Source: Cedecea neteri (lineage in GTDB: Bacteria > Pseudomonadota > Gammaproteobacteria > Enterobacterales > Enterobacteriaceae). From it: a stretch of 64,000 bases of DNA. Position 1 is the first letter of the stretch. Each line of letters opens with the position of its first letter. The stretch covers positions 1,302,001-1,366,000 of the forward strand of contig NZ_CP009451.1 in assembly GCF_000757825.1 (NCBI RefSeq), written 5' to 3'. Positions 29,892 through 40,352 of this stretch are shown piece by piece. The translations under genes and the position numbers were made by a program. Below the pieces are notes generated by a model that searched no databases, was not told the origin of the DNA, and saw only the letters and a list, made by a program, of their open reading frames with translations.

Positions 29892-30245
29892 TTTTCAATG
29901 GAGAATTAATCGTGAAATTGTTGTTAACGATATGTTTTAGCGCTTCGCTTTAGGTTAATTACATGCGCCGTATTCTCAACATTAAGCGGATATCTAAAGG
30001 CTTTCCTTAAATTGCCCCCCCGTCTGCCGCATCATCTTTACAATATTAATGACGCCCGTTCTTTCATGATTTTGATGCCTTCCTTTTATTATTCACAAAT
30101 AATTCACCTTTAATATGAATCAAATTAACAAATCATTATTTTTTATAAGGTTACAGCGTGAAAATATCGCTTAATGAAATTATTCAGGAAAAAAATACAA
30201 GAGAGGAAAAGCACAGCTCAGCGGGGGACGAACCAAAGGCCTGAA

Positions 30246-30335
30246 GAAGCAAACATAAAAAAAGGCCACCCAGGGTGGCCAACCATGTCGAACACTTATT
30301 ATTACTGTTTCCCCCGCTTACACGGGGGCATCTGC
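30246..30335 (-). ncRNA. Candidate SdhX-like small RNA from the sucD 3' UTR
   Basis: The transcript after the sucD stop has a CCCCCG/CGGGGG hairpin, about 30 unpaired A/U-rich bases, and a strong terminator stem with a seven-T tail. E. coli makes the sRNA SdhX (RybD) from the 3' end of this operon. Layout fits an Hfq-type 3'-UTR sRNA, but I cannot align it to SdhX from memory. Confidence 0.45.
30255..30282 (-). terminator. Terminator of the sdh-suc operon
   Basis: Minus-strand stem GGCCACC/GGTGGCC with a 3-base loop followed by seven Ts. Confidence 0.92.
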
Positions 30336-31208
30336 TTACTGCGGCAGAATAGCTTTCAGCGCGTCGCCAATGTCGGCGAGGCTGCGAACGGTTTTCACCC
30401 CAGCGGCTTCCAGAGCAGCGAATTTCTCATCCGCAGTCCCCTTCCCGCCCGCGATGATGGCGCCAGCATGGCCCATACGCTTGCCTTTTGGCGCGGTTAC
30501 GCCGGCAATGTAGCCCACAACAGGTTTGGTCACGTGCTCTTTAATATAAGCCGCCGCTTCTTCTTCTGCGCTCCCGCCGATTTCACCGATCATCACGATG
30601 GCTTCGGTTTTCGGATCTTCCTCGAACATCTTCAGGATATCAATGAAGTTGGAGCCAGGAATCGGGTCACCGCCGATGCCGACGCAGGTCGACTGGCCGA
30701 GGCCGATGTCGGTAGTCTGCTTAACGGCTTCATAGGTCAGCGTCCCGGAACGGGAAACGATGCCCACTTTGCCCGGCAGGTGAATGTGGCCCGGCATGAT
30801 GCCGATTTTACATTCGCCTGGGGTGATAACGCCCGGGCAGTTAGGCCCGATCATGCGCACGCCTGCTTCATCCAGCGCAACCTTCACGGTCAGCATATCC
30901 AGCGTAGGGATACCTTCGGTGATGGTGATAATCAGCTTGATGCCTGCATCAATCGCTTCCAGGATGGAGTCTTTGCAGAACGGGGCTGGAACATAGATAA
31001 CGGAAGCGGTCGCGCCGGTAGCGTCTACGGCTTCACGCACGGTATTGAATACCGGCAGGCCCAGGTGCTCAGTGCCGCCTTTGCCTGGCGTCACGCCGCC
31101 AACCATTTGCGTCCCGTAGGCAATCGCCTGTTCGGAGTGGAAAGTCCCCTGGCTGCCGGTAAAGCCCTGGCAAATTACCTTGGTGTTTTTATCGATCAAA
31201 ATGGACAT
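30336..31208 (-). CDS. sucD: Succinyl-CoA synthetase alpha subunit
   Basis: 290 residues. CoA-binding Rossmann N-domain with [14 protein letters not shown]; the phosphohistidine is in [17 protein letters not shown] near residue 246. Forms the alpha2beta2 enzyme with SucC, making ATP from succinyl-CoA. Overlaps sucC by one base. Last gene of the operon. Confidence 0.97.
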   Translation of the reverse strand: MSILIDKNTKVICQGFTGSQGTFHSEQAIAYGTQMVGGVTPGKGGTEHLGLPVFNTVREAVDATGATASVIYVPAPFCKDSILEAIDAGIKLIITITEGIPTLDMLTVKVALDEAGVRMIGPNCPGVITPGECKIGIMPGHIHLPGKVGIVSRSGTLTYEAVKQTTDIGLGQSTCVGIGGDPIPGSNFIDILKMFEEDPKTEAIVMIGEIGGSAEEEAAAYIKEHVTKPVVGYIAGVTAPKGKRMGHAGAIIAGGKGTADEKFAALEAAGVKTVRSLADIGDALKAILPQ

Positions 31209-32374
31209 TATTTCCCCTCCACGGCAGCAACAACCTGCTGTGCTGCGTCCGTCAGACTTTTCGCTGCAATGATGTTCAGGCCGCTATCCGCCAGCTTCTT
31301 CGCGCCCAGTTCGGCGTTGTTACCTTCCAGACGTACCACAACCGGCACGTTAACGCCCACTTCGGCTACCGCGCCGATGATGCCGTCGGCAATCAGGTCG
31401 CAGCGTACGATACCGCCGAAGATGTTCACCAGAACGGCTTTCACTTTGTCGTCTGACAGGATGATTTTGAAGGCTTCGGTCACGCGCTCTTTGGTCGCAC
31501 CGCCGCCCACGTCAAGGAAGTTAGCCGGCTCACCGCCGTGCAGCTTAACGATGTCCATGGTGCCCATTGCCAGGCCCGCACCGTTAACCATACAGCCGAT
31601 GTTGCCGTCCAGCGCAACGTAGTTCAGTTCCCACTGTGCAGCCTGAGCTTCACGCGGGTCTTCCTGAGACTGGTCGCGCATTTCACGCAGATCCGGCTGG
31701 CGGAACAGCGCGTTGCCGTCAGCGCCCAGTTTGCCGTCGAGGCAGATCAGGTCGCCCTGCTTAGTGATAACCAGCGGGTTGATTTCGATCAGCGCCAGAT
31801 CGCGCTCGAGGAAAATCGCCGCCAGCCCCATAAAGATCTTAGTGAACTGCTGAACCTGTTTACCTTCCAGACCCAGTTTGAACGCCAGCTCACGGCCCTG
31901 GTAAGGCATTGGCCCTGCCAGCGGATCCAGCGCTACTTTGTGGATCAGGTGCGGGGTTTCTTCCGCCACTTTTTCGATTTCCACGCCGCCTTCGGTGGAA
32001 GCCATGAAGACTACGCGGCGAGAGCTACGGTCAACAACCGCGCCCAGGTAGAGCTCTTTGTCGATGTCGGTCGCAGCTTCAACCAGAATCTGGTGAACCG
32101 GCTGGCCGTTTGCATCCGTTTGATAAGTTACCAGGCGTTTGCCCAGCCAGTGCTCAGCGAAAGCGCGAATATCTTCTTTGCTGTTAACCACTTTCACACC
32201 GCCCGCTTTACCGCGGCCACCGGCATGAACCTGACATTTCACCACCCAAGGACCCGCGCCAATTTTAGAGGCGGCTTCTTCCGCTTCACGCGGTGTGGTG
32301 CAGGCGTAACCGACGGGTGCCGGTAAACCATACCGAGCAAACAACTGTTTCGCCTGATATTCGTGTAAGTTCAT
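31208..32374 (-). CDS. sucC: Succinyl-CoA synthetase beta subunit
   Basis: 388 residues. ATP-grasp N-domain ([20 protein letters not shown] start, [17 protein letters not shown] nucleotide-binding loop) and a ligase domain with [12 protein letters not shown]. 98 bases after sucB. Confidence 0.97.
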   Translation of the reverse strand: MNLHEYQAKQLFARYGLPAPVGYACTTPREAEEAASKIGAGPWVVKCQVHAGGRGKAGGVKVVNSKEDIRAFAEHWLGKRLVTYQTDANGQPVHQILVEAATDIDKELYLGAVVDRSSRRVVFMASTEGGVEIEKVAEETPHLIHKVALDPLAGPMPYQGRELAFKLGLEGKQVQQFTKIFMGLAAIFLERDLALIEINPLVITKQGDLICLDGKLGADGNALFRQPDLREMRDQSQEDPREAQAAQWELNYVALDGNIGCMVNGAGLAMGTMDIVKLHGGEPANFLDVGGGATKERVTEAFKIILSDDKVKAVLVNIFGGIVRCDLIADGIIGAVAEVGVNVPVVVRLEGNNAELGAKKLADSGLNIIAAKSLTDAAQQVVAAVEGK

Positions 32375-32472
32375 GAGTTCTATCCATCCAGATAAAGAGC
32401 ATTAACGCTCGGGGTAAGGTTAGATTTGGTTGTAGGGGCGGGTGTCAAAGCACCCGCCAGAGTCTTATTTGA

Positions 32473-33699
32473 CTACACGTCCAGCAGCAGACGAGTTGGA
32501 TCTTCCAGCAGCTCTTTAATAGCGACCAGGTAACCCACGGACTCGCGGCCATCGATCAGACGGTGATCGTAGGAGAGCGCCAGGTACATCATCGGCAGGA
32601 TCTCTACTTTACCGTCAACCGCCATTGGGCGGTCTTTGATGGCGTGCATGCCCAGAATCGCGCTCTGCGGTGGGTTGATGATTGGTGTAGACATCAGGGA
32701 ACCGAAGACGCCGCCGTTGGTGATGGTGAAGTTACCGCCGGTCAGCTCTTCTACGGTCAGCTTGCCGTCACGGCCTTTCACCGCCAGCTCTTTGATGCGT
32801 TTTTCGATGTCAGCCATACCCAGGGTATCAACATCTTTCAGCACTGGCGTCACCAGACCACGCGGGGTAGAAACCGCGATGCTAACGTCGAAGTAGTTGT
32901 GGTAAACCACGTCTTCACCGTCGATGGAAGCGTTCACTTCCGGATAGCGTTTCAGCGCTTCAACCACGGCTTTAATATAGAAGGACATGAAGCCCAGACG
33001 CACGCCGTGACGTTTTTCAAACGCTTCACCGTACTGCTTACGCAGTTCCATGATTGGCTTCATGTTCACTTCGTTGAAGGTTGTGAGCATGGCGGTGGAG
33101 TTTTTCGCTTCCAGCAGACGCTCGGCCACGCGCTTACGCAGGCGGGTCATCGGCACGCGTTTTTCGCTGCGGCCAGCCAGTGGAGCAACCGGCGCCTGAG
33201 AAGCCTCTGCGGCTTTCGCCTGTGCAGGCTGTTTCGTTTTTGCTTCGCTCAGGTGTTTTTCAACGTCTTCGCGAGTGATACGGCCACCCACGCCGCTGCC
33301 TTTGATAGCGCTGGCGTCGAGGTCATTTTCTGCGATCAGACGGCGGATAGCCGGGCTGAGGGCATCGTTATTCTGCTCTTCCAGAGAAGCCTGCTGACGC
33401 TGAGCCGGGGTAGACTCTTTGCTGTCAGACTTGACGGAGGTTTCTTTCCCGCCGCTGTTGCCTTCACGCAGGCGACCCAGAATCTGACGAGAAGTCACGG
33501 TCGTGCCTTCGTCTTCCAGTACCGCTTCCAGAATGCCGTCCGCAGAGGCCGGGACTTCCAGCACCACTTTGTCAGTTTCGATTTCAACCAGCACTTCGTC
33601 ACGTTTGACGCTGTCGCCCGGTTTTTTATGCCAGGTTGCCACTGTCGCGTCGGCTACGGACTCAGGCAGGTCAGGAACTAGAATATCTACGCTACTCAT
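32473..33699 (-). CDS. sucB: Dihydrolipoyl succinyltransferase (E2 of 2-oxoglutarate dehydrogenase)
   Basis: 408 residues (E. coli 405). One lipoyl domain with lipoylated Lys44 in [13 protein letters not shown], an E3-binding domain (about 115-150, [23 protein letters not shown]), and the catalytic domain ending with the active-site motif [11 protein letters not shown]. Forms the 24-mer core. The linkers account for the extra residues. Confidence 0.97.
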   Translation of the reverse strand: MSSVDILVPDLPESVADATVATWHKKPGDSVKRDEVLVEIETDKVVLEVPASADGILEAVLEDEGTTVTSRQILGRLREGNSGGKETSVKSDSKESTPAQRQQASLEEQNNDALSPAIRRLIAENDLDASAIKGSGVGGRITREDVEKHLSEAKTKQPAQAKAAEASQAPVAPLAGRSEKRVPMTRLRKRVAERLLEAKNSTAMLTTFNEVNMKPIMELRKQYGEAFEKRHGVRLGFMSFYIKAVVEALKRYPEVNASIDGEDVVYHNYFDVSIAVSTPRGLVTPVLKDVDTLGMADIEKRIKELAVKGRDGKLTVEELTGGNFTITNGGVFGSLMSTPIINPPQSAILGMHAIKDRPMAVDGKVEILPMMYLALSYDHRLIDGRESVGYLVAIKELLEDPTRLLLDV

Positions 33700-33714
33700 T
33701 ATTTATCCTTTAAT

Positions 33715-36522
33715 TTATTCGACGTTCAGCGCGTCATTAACCAGATCTTGCTGCTGCTTCTGGTGAACGGACATATACCCTACCGCCGGAGAGGCGGAGG
33801 CCGGGCGACCTGCATAACGCAGGGCAGACCCAAACGGAATCACTTCGCGGAGGTGGTGTTGGCTGCAGTACCAGGCGCCCTGGTTCAGCGGCTCTTCCTG
33901 GCACCAGACAAAATCATGCACGTGAGCGAACGGTTTCAGCGCTTCCTGTACCGCCTGATGCGGGAACGGATAGAGCTGCTCGATACGCACAATCGCCACA
34001 TCCTTCTGGTCGTTTTTACGACGCTGCTCAAGCAGGTCGTAGTAAACCTTACCGGAACACAGTACTACACGCTTCACGCCTTTAGGATCCAGTTCGTCAA
34101 TCTCACCAATTGCCGGCTGGAAAGTGCCGTTGGCCAGTTCGTCGAGGCTGGAAACCGCCAGCGGATGGCGCAGCAGAGATTTCGGTGACATCACTACCAG
34201 CGGACGGCGCATCCCGCGCAGCGCCTGACGACGCAGCATGTGATAAACCTGAGCCGGCGTAGACGGGACACAAACCTGCATGTTCTGCTCGGCGCACAGC
34301 TGGAGGTAACGCTCCAGACGCGCGGAGGAGTGCTCCGGACCCTGACCTTCATAGCCATGCGGCAGCAGCATTACCAGGCCACACATACGGCCCCATTTCT
34401 GCTCGCCGGAGCTGATGAACTGGTCAATCACGACCTGAGCACCGTTAGCGAAGTCCCCGAACTGGGCTTCCCAAATGGTCAGCGTACGTGGTTCTGCCGT
34501 GGCGTAACCGTATTCAAAGGCCAACACCGCTTCTTCAGACAGTACGGAATCCCAGACTTTGAAAATGCCCTGGCTGTTATGCACGTGCGCCAGCGGCGTA
34601 TAGGTAGAACCGTTGCTCTGGTTATGGATAACCGCATGACGGTGGAAGAAGGTACCGCGCCCCGCATCTTCACCGGACAGACGGACGGACACGCCCTCGT
34701 CTACCAGCGTGGCGTAAGCCAGGTTCTCCGCTGCGCCCCAGTCGAACAGCTTGTTACCGTTCGCCATTTCCTGACGATCGCCGTAAATTTTAGCCACGCG
34801 AGACTGCATCTCTACGGCTTCCGGCACGGTGCTGATGCGCTTAGCCAGTTCCTGCACGCGCTTCATCTCAACCTTGTTCGGGTAGCTTTCGTCCCACTCG
34901 TGGTTGAGGTACGGCGACCAGGTAAAGGAGTGCATGTTCATCGGACGCCATTCGTTGACGACGCATTCACCGGCATCCAGCGCATCGCGGTACAGATTCA
35001 CCATTTCGGTAGCATCTTCCAGCGTGGCCAGCTTGTCCTGCTCCAGCTTGTCGGCGTAAATCTTACGTGGGGTCGGATGTTTTTTGATTTTCTGGTACAT
35101 CACAGGCTGAGTTGCGCTTGGCTCATCAGCTTCGTTATGACCGTGGCGACGGTAGCAAACCAGGTCGATAAACACGTCGCGTTTGAAGGTATTACGGAAA
35201 TCCAGCGCCAGACGAGTCACGAAGGCAACCGCTTCCGGGTCGTCCGCATTCACGTGGAAAATCGGCGCCATCACCATCTTACCGATATCGGTACAGTACG
35301 GCGTGGAGCGAGCATCCAGCGGGTTAGAGGTGGTGAAACCAATCTGGTTGTTGATAACGATACGTACGGTACCGCCCACTTCGTAGCCACGCGCTTTAGA
35401 CATGTTCAGGGTTTCCTGAACCACGCCCTGCCCGGCTACGGCGGCATCACCGTGGATGGTGATCGGCAGAACCTGATTGCTGCCTGGCTTATCCAGACGA
35501 TCCAGGCGCGCACGCACGGAACCGATAACCACCGGGCTAACGATTTCAAGGTGAGACGGGTTAAACGCCAGCGCCAGGTGAACCAGGCCGCCTTCGGTTT
35601 CCACGTCGGAAGAGAAGCCCATGTGGTACTTCACGTCACCGGTGCCGAGGTGCTCTTTATGTTTACCGGCAAATTCGTCGAACAGATCCTGCGGTTTTTT
35701 ACCCAGAACGTTGATCAGCACGTTAAGACGACCGCGGTGCGCCATACCCAGCACCACTTCGCGCGTGCCGCTCTTACCGGCATGGCGAATCATCTCTTTG
35801 AGCATCGGAACCAGCGCGTCGCCGCCTTCCAGCGAGAAGCGTTTCGCCCCGGGGAATTTGGCACCCAGGTAACGTTCCAGACCTTCTGCTGCAGTCAACT
35901 CGCTCAGGAAGCGTTTTTTCTCTTCCGGCGTAAAGGTTGACTGGCCCACCACAGATTCAATGCGCTGCTGGATCCAGCGTTTCTCTTCTGTGTTGGTAAT
36001 GTGCATGTATTCGGCGCCAATAGAGCCGCCGTAGGTTTGTTGCAGAGCGTCAATCAGATCCGCAAGCTTCATGGTTTCTTTGCCGCCGGCAAAAGACCCC
36101 ACGTTAAAGCTCTGCTGCAGATCCTCATCCGTCAGATTGTGGAAAGCCGGATCCAGATCGGGAACGGATTCTTGCTTCCACAGGCCAAGCGGATCGAGGT
36201 TTGCTGCCTGATGCCCGCGGAAACGCCAGGCGTTGATCAGCTGCAGAACCTTAACTTGCTTAACGTCAGTGTCAGGATCGGTGATTGCGGTGGAGTAACG
36301 TGAGGCATCCTTCGCCAGACGACGGAAATAATCACGCGTTTTTGAATGGAATTGATCCGGTCTCGCTCCGGTGCCAGCTAACTGCTGGAACATGCTGCGC
36401 CAGTGCGCATCAACAGAGTCAGGATCGGTTAAGAAGTCTTCATAGAGCTGCTCTATGTAGGACTGGTTTGCGCCCGCCAGCCAGGAAGAGTCCAGCCAGG
36501 GCTTCATCGCGCCGTTCTGCAT
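33715..36522 (-). CDS. sucA: 2-oxoglutarate dehydrogenase E1 component
   Basis: 935 residues (E. coli 933). Thiamine diphosphate enzyme that decarboxylates 2-oxoglutarate. N-terminal segment NQSYIEQLYEDFLTDPDSVDAHW binds the core; GMAHRGRLNVL and GDAAVAGQGVVQETLNMSKA are substrate and cofactor regions. 15 bases before sucB and 254 bases after sdhB. Confidence 0.97.
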   Translation of the reverse strand: MQNGAMKPWLDSSWLAGANQSYIEQLYEDFLTDPDSVDAHWRSMFQQLAGTGARPDQFHSKTRDYFRRLAKDASRYSTAITDPDTDVKQVKVLQLINAWRFRGHQAANLDPLGLWKQESVPDLDPAFHNLTDEDLQQSFNVGSFAGGKETMKLADLIDALQQTYGGSIGAEYMHITNTEEKRWIQQRIESVVGQSTFTPEEKKRFLSELTAAEGLERYLGAKFPGAKRFSLEGGDALVPMLKEMIRHAGKSGTREVVLGMAHRGRLNVLINVLGKKPQDLFDEFAGKHKEHLGTGDVKYHMGFSSDVETEGGLVHLALAFNPSHLEIVSPVVIGSVRARLDRLDKPGSNQVLPITIHGDAAVAGQGVVQETLNMSKARGYEVGGTVRIVINNQIGFTTSNPLDARSTPYCTDIGKMVMAPIFHVNADDPEAVAFVTRLALDFRNTFKRDVFIDLVCYRRHGHNEADEPSATQPVMYQKIKKHPTPRKIYADKLEQDKLATLEDATEMVNLYRDALDAGECVVNEWRPMNMHSFTWSPYLNHEWDESYPNKVEMKRVQELAKRISTVPEAVEMQSRVAKIYGDRQEMANGNKLFDWGAAENLAYATLVDEGVSVRLSGEDAGRGTFFHRHAVIHNQSNGSTYTPLAHVHNSQGIFKVWDSVLSEEAVLAFEYGYATAEPRTLTIWEAQFGDFANGAQVVIDQFISSGEQKWGRMCGLVMLLPHGYEGQGPEHSSARLERYLQLCAEQNMQVCVPSTPAQVYHMLRRQALRGMRRPLVVMSPKSLLRHPLAVSSLDELANGTFQPAIGEIDELDPKGVKRVVLCSGKVYYDLLEQRRKNDQKDVAIVRIEQLYPFPHQAVQEALKPFAHVHDFVWCQEEPLNQGAWYCSQHHLREVIPFGSALRYAGRPASASPAVGYMSVHQKQQQDLVNDALNVE

Positions 36523-36650
36523 CGTGATCCCTTAAGCAAATTTATGCTTATTTCGCCGTGGATAACTATAACGCACACCGTAGGGTATACAGGTATACGT
36601 TCCAGGGTTCACTTTCTTCGAGCCTGTTGCCGTGGAGGGCGGCCCGCGAA

Positions 36651-36706
36651 GGAACCTTTAAAAACTGTCTCTATACAAGATTTGTAGGGCAGTTTTTAAA
36701 GATTTC
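36651..36706. repeat. Long imperfect palindrome between sdhB and sucA
   Basis: Arms CTTTAAAAACTG (36656) and CAGTTTTTAAAG (36690) are a 12-bp perfect inverted repeat with a 22-base centre that itself can pair (ACAA/TTGT). The outer GGAA/TTCC can extend it. In RNA it would be a long hairpin inside the operon transcript. Confidence 0.75.
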
Positions 36707-36718
36707 CTGCAATCCGTT

Positions 36719-36757
36719 CCCTCTCCCCTGTGGGGAGAGGGTCAGGGCGAGGGGAAC
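36719..36757. repeat. GC-rich intergenic hairpin of the CCCTCTCCC...GGGAGAGGG type
   Basis: Perfect 10-bp stem CCCTCTCCCC/GGGGAGAGGG with a TGT loop, followed by TCAGGGCGAGGGG. This pattern is a common dispersed intergenic repeat in enterobacteria. It lies 20 bases from the sdhB stop and may modulate the sdhB/sucA junction. Confidence 0.6.
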
Positions 36758-36776
36758 AGCACTCCCCTCTTATTAC

Positions 36777-37493
36777 TTAAGCGCTTTTCTGCAACAGCAT
36801 CGACTTGATATGGCCGATAGCTTTCGTCGGGTTCAGCCCCTTAGGACAAACACTGACGCAGTTCATAATGCTGTGACAGCGGAATACGCTGAAAGCATCG
36901 CTCAGGCCGTCCAGACGCGAGTCCGTTTCGGTGTCGCGGCTGTCGATCAGGAAACGATACGCCGCCAGCAGGCCGGCCGGGCCAATAAACTTGTCCGGGT
37001 TCCACCAGAACGATGGGCAGGAGGTCGAGCAGCAGGCGCAAAGAATACACTCGTACAGACCATCCAGTTTTTCACGCTGCTCCGGCGACTGTAAATGCTC
37101 GCGAGCGGGTGGATTTTGCCCATTATTCAACAAGTAAGGCTTAATCTTCTCATATTGAGTATAGAATTGCCCCATGTCCACCACCAAATCGCGGATCACC
37201 GGCAGGCCGGGCAGAGGACGGATGACTATCTTCTGTTTGCCGTTACCGAGCGCCGAGATTGGCGTGATACAGGCCAGGCCGTTTTTGCCGTTCATGTTCA
37301 GGCCGTCAGAGCCACAAACGCCCTCGCGGCAGGAACGACGGAATGACAGACTAGGATCTTTTTCTTTCAGCTGCATTAAAGCGTCAAGCAGCATCATGTC
37401 ACGACCTTCTTCCGCTTCCAGGGTGTAATCCTGCATACGCGGCGCGTCGTCTACGTCCGGGTTATAACGATAAACTGAGAATTCGAGTTTCAT
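36777..37493 (-). CDS. sdhB: Succinate dehydrogenase iron-sulfur subunit
   Basis: 238 residues, as in E. coli. Carries [2Fe-2S] (SCREGVCGSDG then CITPI), [4Fe-4S] (CILCACCSTSCPSFWWNP) and [3Fe-4S] (CHSIMNCVSVCPKGLNP) cluster ligands. Passes electrons from SdhA to quinone. 15 bases after sdhA. Confidence 0.98.
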   Translation of the reverse strand: MKLEFSVYRYNPDVDDAPRMQDYTLEAEEGRDMMLLDALMQLKEKDPSLSFRRSCREGVCGSDGLNMNGKNGLACITPISALGNGKQKIVIRPLPGLPVIRDLVVDMGQFYTQYEKIKPYLLNNGQNPPAREHLQSPEQREKLDGLYECILCACCSTSCPSFWWNPDKFIGPAGLLAAYRFLIDSRDTETDSRLDGLSDAFSVFRCHSIMNCVSVCPKGLNPTKAIGHIKSMLLQKSA

Positions 37494-37508
37494 TGTCCTG
37501 TCTCCGCA

Positions 37509-39275
37509 TTAATAAGTACGAATCTTCGGCGGGAACGCCGGACGCAGTTTCGGTTCCATGTTGACGCTACGACGCGTCATGGACTCCGACTCTGGCAGAT
37601 ACAGGGAATGGCACAGCCAGTTTTCGTCATCACGATCCGGGAAGTCGAAGCGGCTATGCGCGCCACGGCTCTCGGTACGGAAGTTTGCCGACACCGCGGT
37701 GGCGTAGGCGGTTTCCATCAGGTTATCCAGCTCCAGACACTCAACGCGCTGGGTGTTGAACTCGCTGGAAGTGTCGTCCAGACGGGCATTTTTCAGACGC
37801 TCGCGGATCGCTTTCAGCTGCTCAAGACCTTTGGCCATGGCGTCACCTTCACGGAATACCGAGAAGTTGTGCTGCATACATTCCTGAAGCGCTTTACGGA
37901 TTTCCACCGGATCTTCACCATTACGGTTGCCGTTCCAGCGGTTAAGGCGCTCAAGGGACGCGTCGATTTCGGCTTCGGTTGCGTCAAGCAGGTCGCCCTG
38001 CTCGGCAATGGATTCCTGCAGATGCAGGCCGACAGCACGACCGAACACCACCAGGTCAAGCAGGGAGTTACCGCCCAGACGGTTTGCACCGTGCACGGAA
38101 ACACACGCAATTTCACCCACGGCGAACAGGCCAGGGATAACCACATCTTCACCCTGCTCGTTCACGGTCAGCGCCTGACCGGTCACTTTGGTCGGAATGC
38201 CGCCCATCATGTAGTGGCAGGTTGGGATAACAGGAATCGGCTCTTTCACCGGATCTACGTGGGCGAAGGTACGGGACAGTTCCAGGATACCCGGCAGGCG
38301 GGATTCCAGCACTTCTTTACCCAGGTGATCCAGTTTCAGCTTAGCGTGTGGCCCCCACGGGCCATCACAGCCACGGCCTTCGCGGATTTCGATCATGATG
38401 GAACGCGCCACCACGTCACGACCCGCCAGGTCTTTAGCATTCGGGGCATAACGCTCCATGAAGCGTTCGCCGTGTTTGTTCAGCAGGTAACCGCCTTCAC
38501 CACGGCAGCCTTCTGTGACCAGAACCCCCGCCCCGGCGATACCGGTTGGGTGGAACTGCCACATCTCCATATCCTGCACCGGTACGCCAGCGCGGATAGC
38601 CATGCCTACGCCGTCACCGGTATTAATGTGGGCGTTGGTGGTGGACTGATAAATACGGCCTGCACCGCCGGTTGCCAGCACGGTCGCGCGGGCTTTGAAG
38701 TAAACCACTTCCCCGGTTTCGATGCACAGCGCGGTACAGCCCACAACGGCGCCGTCGGCGTTTTTAACCAGATCCAGCGCATACCACTCGGAGAAGATGG
38801 TGGTGTGGTTTTTCAGGTTCTGCTGATACAAGGTGTGCAGCAGCGCGTGGCCGGTACGGTCAGCCGCTGCGGCAGTACGTGCCGCCTGCTCGCCGCCGAA
38901 GTCTTTTGACTGGCCGCCGAACGGGCGTTGATAGATGGTGCCGTTTTCCAGACGGGAGAAAGGCAGGCCCATGTGGTCCAGCTCCAGAATCGCTTCCGGG
39001 CCGGTTTTACACATATATTCAATGGCGTCCTGGTCACCGATATAGTCGGAACCTTTTACCGTGTCGTACATGTGCCATTCCCAGTTATCTTCATGGGTAT
39101 TACCGAGCGCAACGGTGATGCCACCCTGCGCGGATACGGTATGGGAACGGGTTGGGAACACTTTAGAAAGCAGCGCACAGGTCTGGCCGCTCTGGGAAAT
39201 CTGTAGCGCTGCGCGCATACCTGCGCCACCAGCACCAATCACTACAGCATCAAATTCTCTGACTGGCAGTTTCAT
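37509..39275 (-). CDS. sdhA: Succinate dehydrogenase flavoprotein subunit
   Basis: 588 residues, as in E. coli. FAD dinucleotide motif GAGGAG near 14-19; His45 in [10 protein letters not shown] is the covalent FAD ligand. The dicarboxylate site HPTGIAGAG and GCRGEGGYL are present. The ATG at 39275 gives [12 protein letters not shown]; an upstream in-frame ATG at 39287 is rejected. It overlaps the sdhD stop by one base. Confidence 0.98.
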   Translation of the reverse strand: MKLPVREFDAVVIGAGGAGMRAALQISQSGQTCALLSKVFPTRSHTVSAQGGITVALGNTHEDNWEWHMYDTVKGSDYIGDQDAIEYMCKTGPEAILELDHMGLPFSRLENGTIYQRPFGGQSKDFGGEQAARTAAAADRTGHALLHTLYQQNLKNHTTIFSEWYALDLVKNADGAVVGCTALCIETGEVVYFKARATVLATGGAGRIYQSTTNAHINTGDGVGMAIRAGVPVQDMEMWQFHPTGIAGAGVLVTEGCRGEGGYLLNKHGERFMERYAPNAKDLAGRDVVARSIMIEIREGRGCDGPWGPHAKLKLDHLGKEVLESRLPGILELSRTFAHVDPVKEPIPVIPTCHYMMGGIPTKVTGQALTVNEQGEDVVIPGLFAVGEIACVSVHGANRLGGNSLLDLVVFGRAVGLHLQESIAEQGDLLDATEAEIDASLERLNRWNGNRNGEDPVEIRKALQECMQHNFSVFREGDAMAKGLEQLKAIRERLKNARLDDTSSEFNTQRVECLELDNLMETAYATAVSANFRTESRGAHSRFDFPDRDDENWLCHSLYLPESESMTRRSVNMEPKLRPAFPPKIRTY

Positions 39276-39622
39276 TACACACCCCACACCACAACGAATC
39301 CATAAATGACGTAAACCAACAGCGCGACAACAATCAGCAGCTGTAAAGGAAGGCGAATCGCCAGCGGTTTAACGTAGTCGGTCAACACCTGCCACATGCC
39401 AATCCAGGCATGGATCAAAATAGAGAACAGTGCCAGCAGGGTGAAAACTTTGGTGAAGGCAGAGGCAAAGAAGCCGTGCCAGACGTCATAGGTCAGCTCG
39501 CTGGTGAAAGCGAAGAAGCCAATCATGTAGATGATGTACAGGGTTAATACGATGGCGGTAGCGCGAACCAGCACATAATCGTGCACGCCATTGCGACCCA
39601 ATGCGGAGGCATTGCTTACCAT
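39275..39622 (-). CDS. sdhD: Succinate dehydrogenase membrane anchor, cytochrome b556 subunit D
   Basis: 115 residues, three membrane helices. Heme ligand His is in [22 protein letters not shown] and the conserved DY near the quinone site is seen. Start at 39622 gives [21 protein letters not shown]. Overlaps sdhC by 7 bases. Confidence 0.97.
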   Translation of the reverse strand: MVSNASALGRNGVHDYVLVRATAIVLTLYIIYMIGFFAFTSELTYDVWHGFFASAFTKVFTLLALFSILIHAWIGMWQVLTDYVKPLAIRLPLQLLIVVALLVYVIYGFVVVWGV

Positions 39623-40005
39623 ACGAGGACTCCTGCAAGAATTGAAAGCACGACGGTAATAACAAAGGAGATATGTGCGGATCGTTTGCCCGCTACAAGG
39701 GTCTCTTCCAGATAGCCAAAGTCCATCAGCAGATGGCGGACACCCACCACGACGTGATAGGCCAGAGCCGTCAGAATGCCCCACATTATAAATTTAACGA
39801 TAAAGCTGCTCATCACGGCGGAAGCGGTGATAAAACCTTCCGGAGATGAGAGTGACAATCCCAGCAACCAAAGCAGAATGCCGACCGCCACAAATGTGAT
39901 CACGCCGGAAACGCGGTGGAGGATGGAAGCGATTGCAGTGACGGGGAACCGGATCGTTTTCAGGTCCAGATTGACAGGTCGTTGTTTTTTCACGTTTCTT
40001 ATCAT
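39616..40005 (-). CDS. sdhC: Succinate dehydrogenase cytochrome b556 subunit C
   Basis: 129 residues, three membrane helices. SILHRVSGV holds quinone-site Ser/Arg; the heme His is in [20 protein letters not shown] use the ATG at 40005 ([15 protein letters not shown]) rather than 40020 to match the E. coli protein. First gene of sdhCDAB-sucABCD. Confidence 0.96.
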   Translation of the reverse strand: MIRNVKKQRPVNLDLKTIRFPVTAIASILHRVSGVITFVAVGILLWLLGLSLSSPEGFITASAVMSSFIVKFIMWGILTALAYHVVVGVRHLLMDFGYLEETLVAGKRSAHISFVITVVLSILAGVLVW

Positions 40006-40183
40006 GAATAGCGCCCACATGCTCTTCTTATTGTTTCCTTCCTCCGGATCTGCATTCGGGGTCAGACAGCGCTAACTTTCTATAACTGTGCGTCATGCAA
40101 AAAACAGCTACATCCAGAGGCCAGAGATCTGGCTACAACGCTGGGTGGCTCCCGGTAGCAGGGTGTTCCGGAGACCTGGCGGC

Positions 40184-40212
40184 AGTATAGGCTCTTCACA
40201 AAATCATTACAA
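40184..40212 (-). promoter_or_regulatory. sdhCDAB promoter
   Basis: Minus-strand -35 TTGTAA, 17-base spacer, -10 TATACT, in a segment very like the E. coli sdh promoter. A GTTAATTGTA ArcA-like box overlaps the -35. Leader of about 170 bases. Confidence 0.75.
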
Positions 40213-40322
40213 TTAACCCACATAATGTTTGAAGGGTTTTGCTCGGAACAGTGAGCAGGATCACGATAACAACATTATTTTAAATTTTAATCATCTGATT
40301 TGACAAAAGTTAAACATTCTTG

Positions 40323-40352
40323 TTACAAACAGGGCCCGAAAAGCCGTATAAT
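40323..40352 (+). promoter_or_regulatory. gltA promoter
   Basis: Perfect -10 TATAAT at 40347 with a weak -35 (TTACAA, 18-base spacer). It lies about 310 bases before gltA, which agrees with the long leader of E. coli gltA. Confidence 0.6.

Larger units (their letters stand above)
29516..30244. other. Long AT-rich intergenic region upstream of cydA
   Basis: About 730 bases with no confident gene. In E. coli mngRAB lies on this side. It should contain the cydA promoters. Candidate sites: a TGTTAATTAT ArcA-like box at 29882, and TTGAT-N4-AACAA at 29855, one base off an FNR site. Three very short plus-strand ORFs with ribosome-binding-like sequences (29912, 29963, 30158) are treated under findings. 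Confidence 0.6.

Noticed and set aside
30174..31622. A 482-codon plus-strand frame opposite sucD and sucC
   Set aside because: It is an antisense shadow of strongly conserved genes in a GC-rich region and has no family resemblance.
34240..35940. A 566-codon plus-strand frame opposite sucA
   Set aside because: Antisense shadow; sucA on the other strand is complete and conserved over this whole interval.
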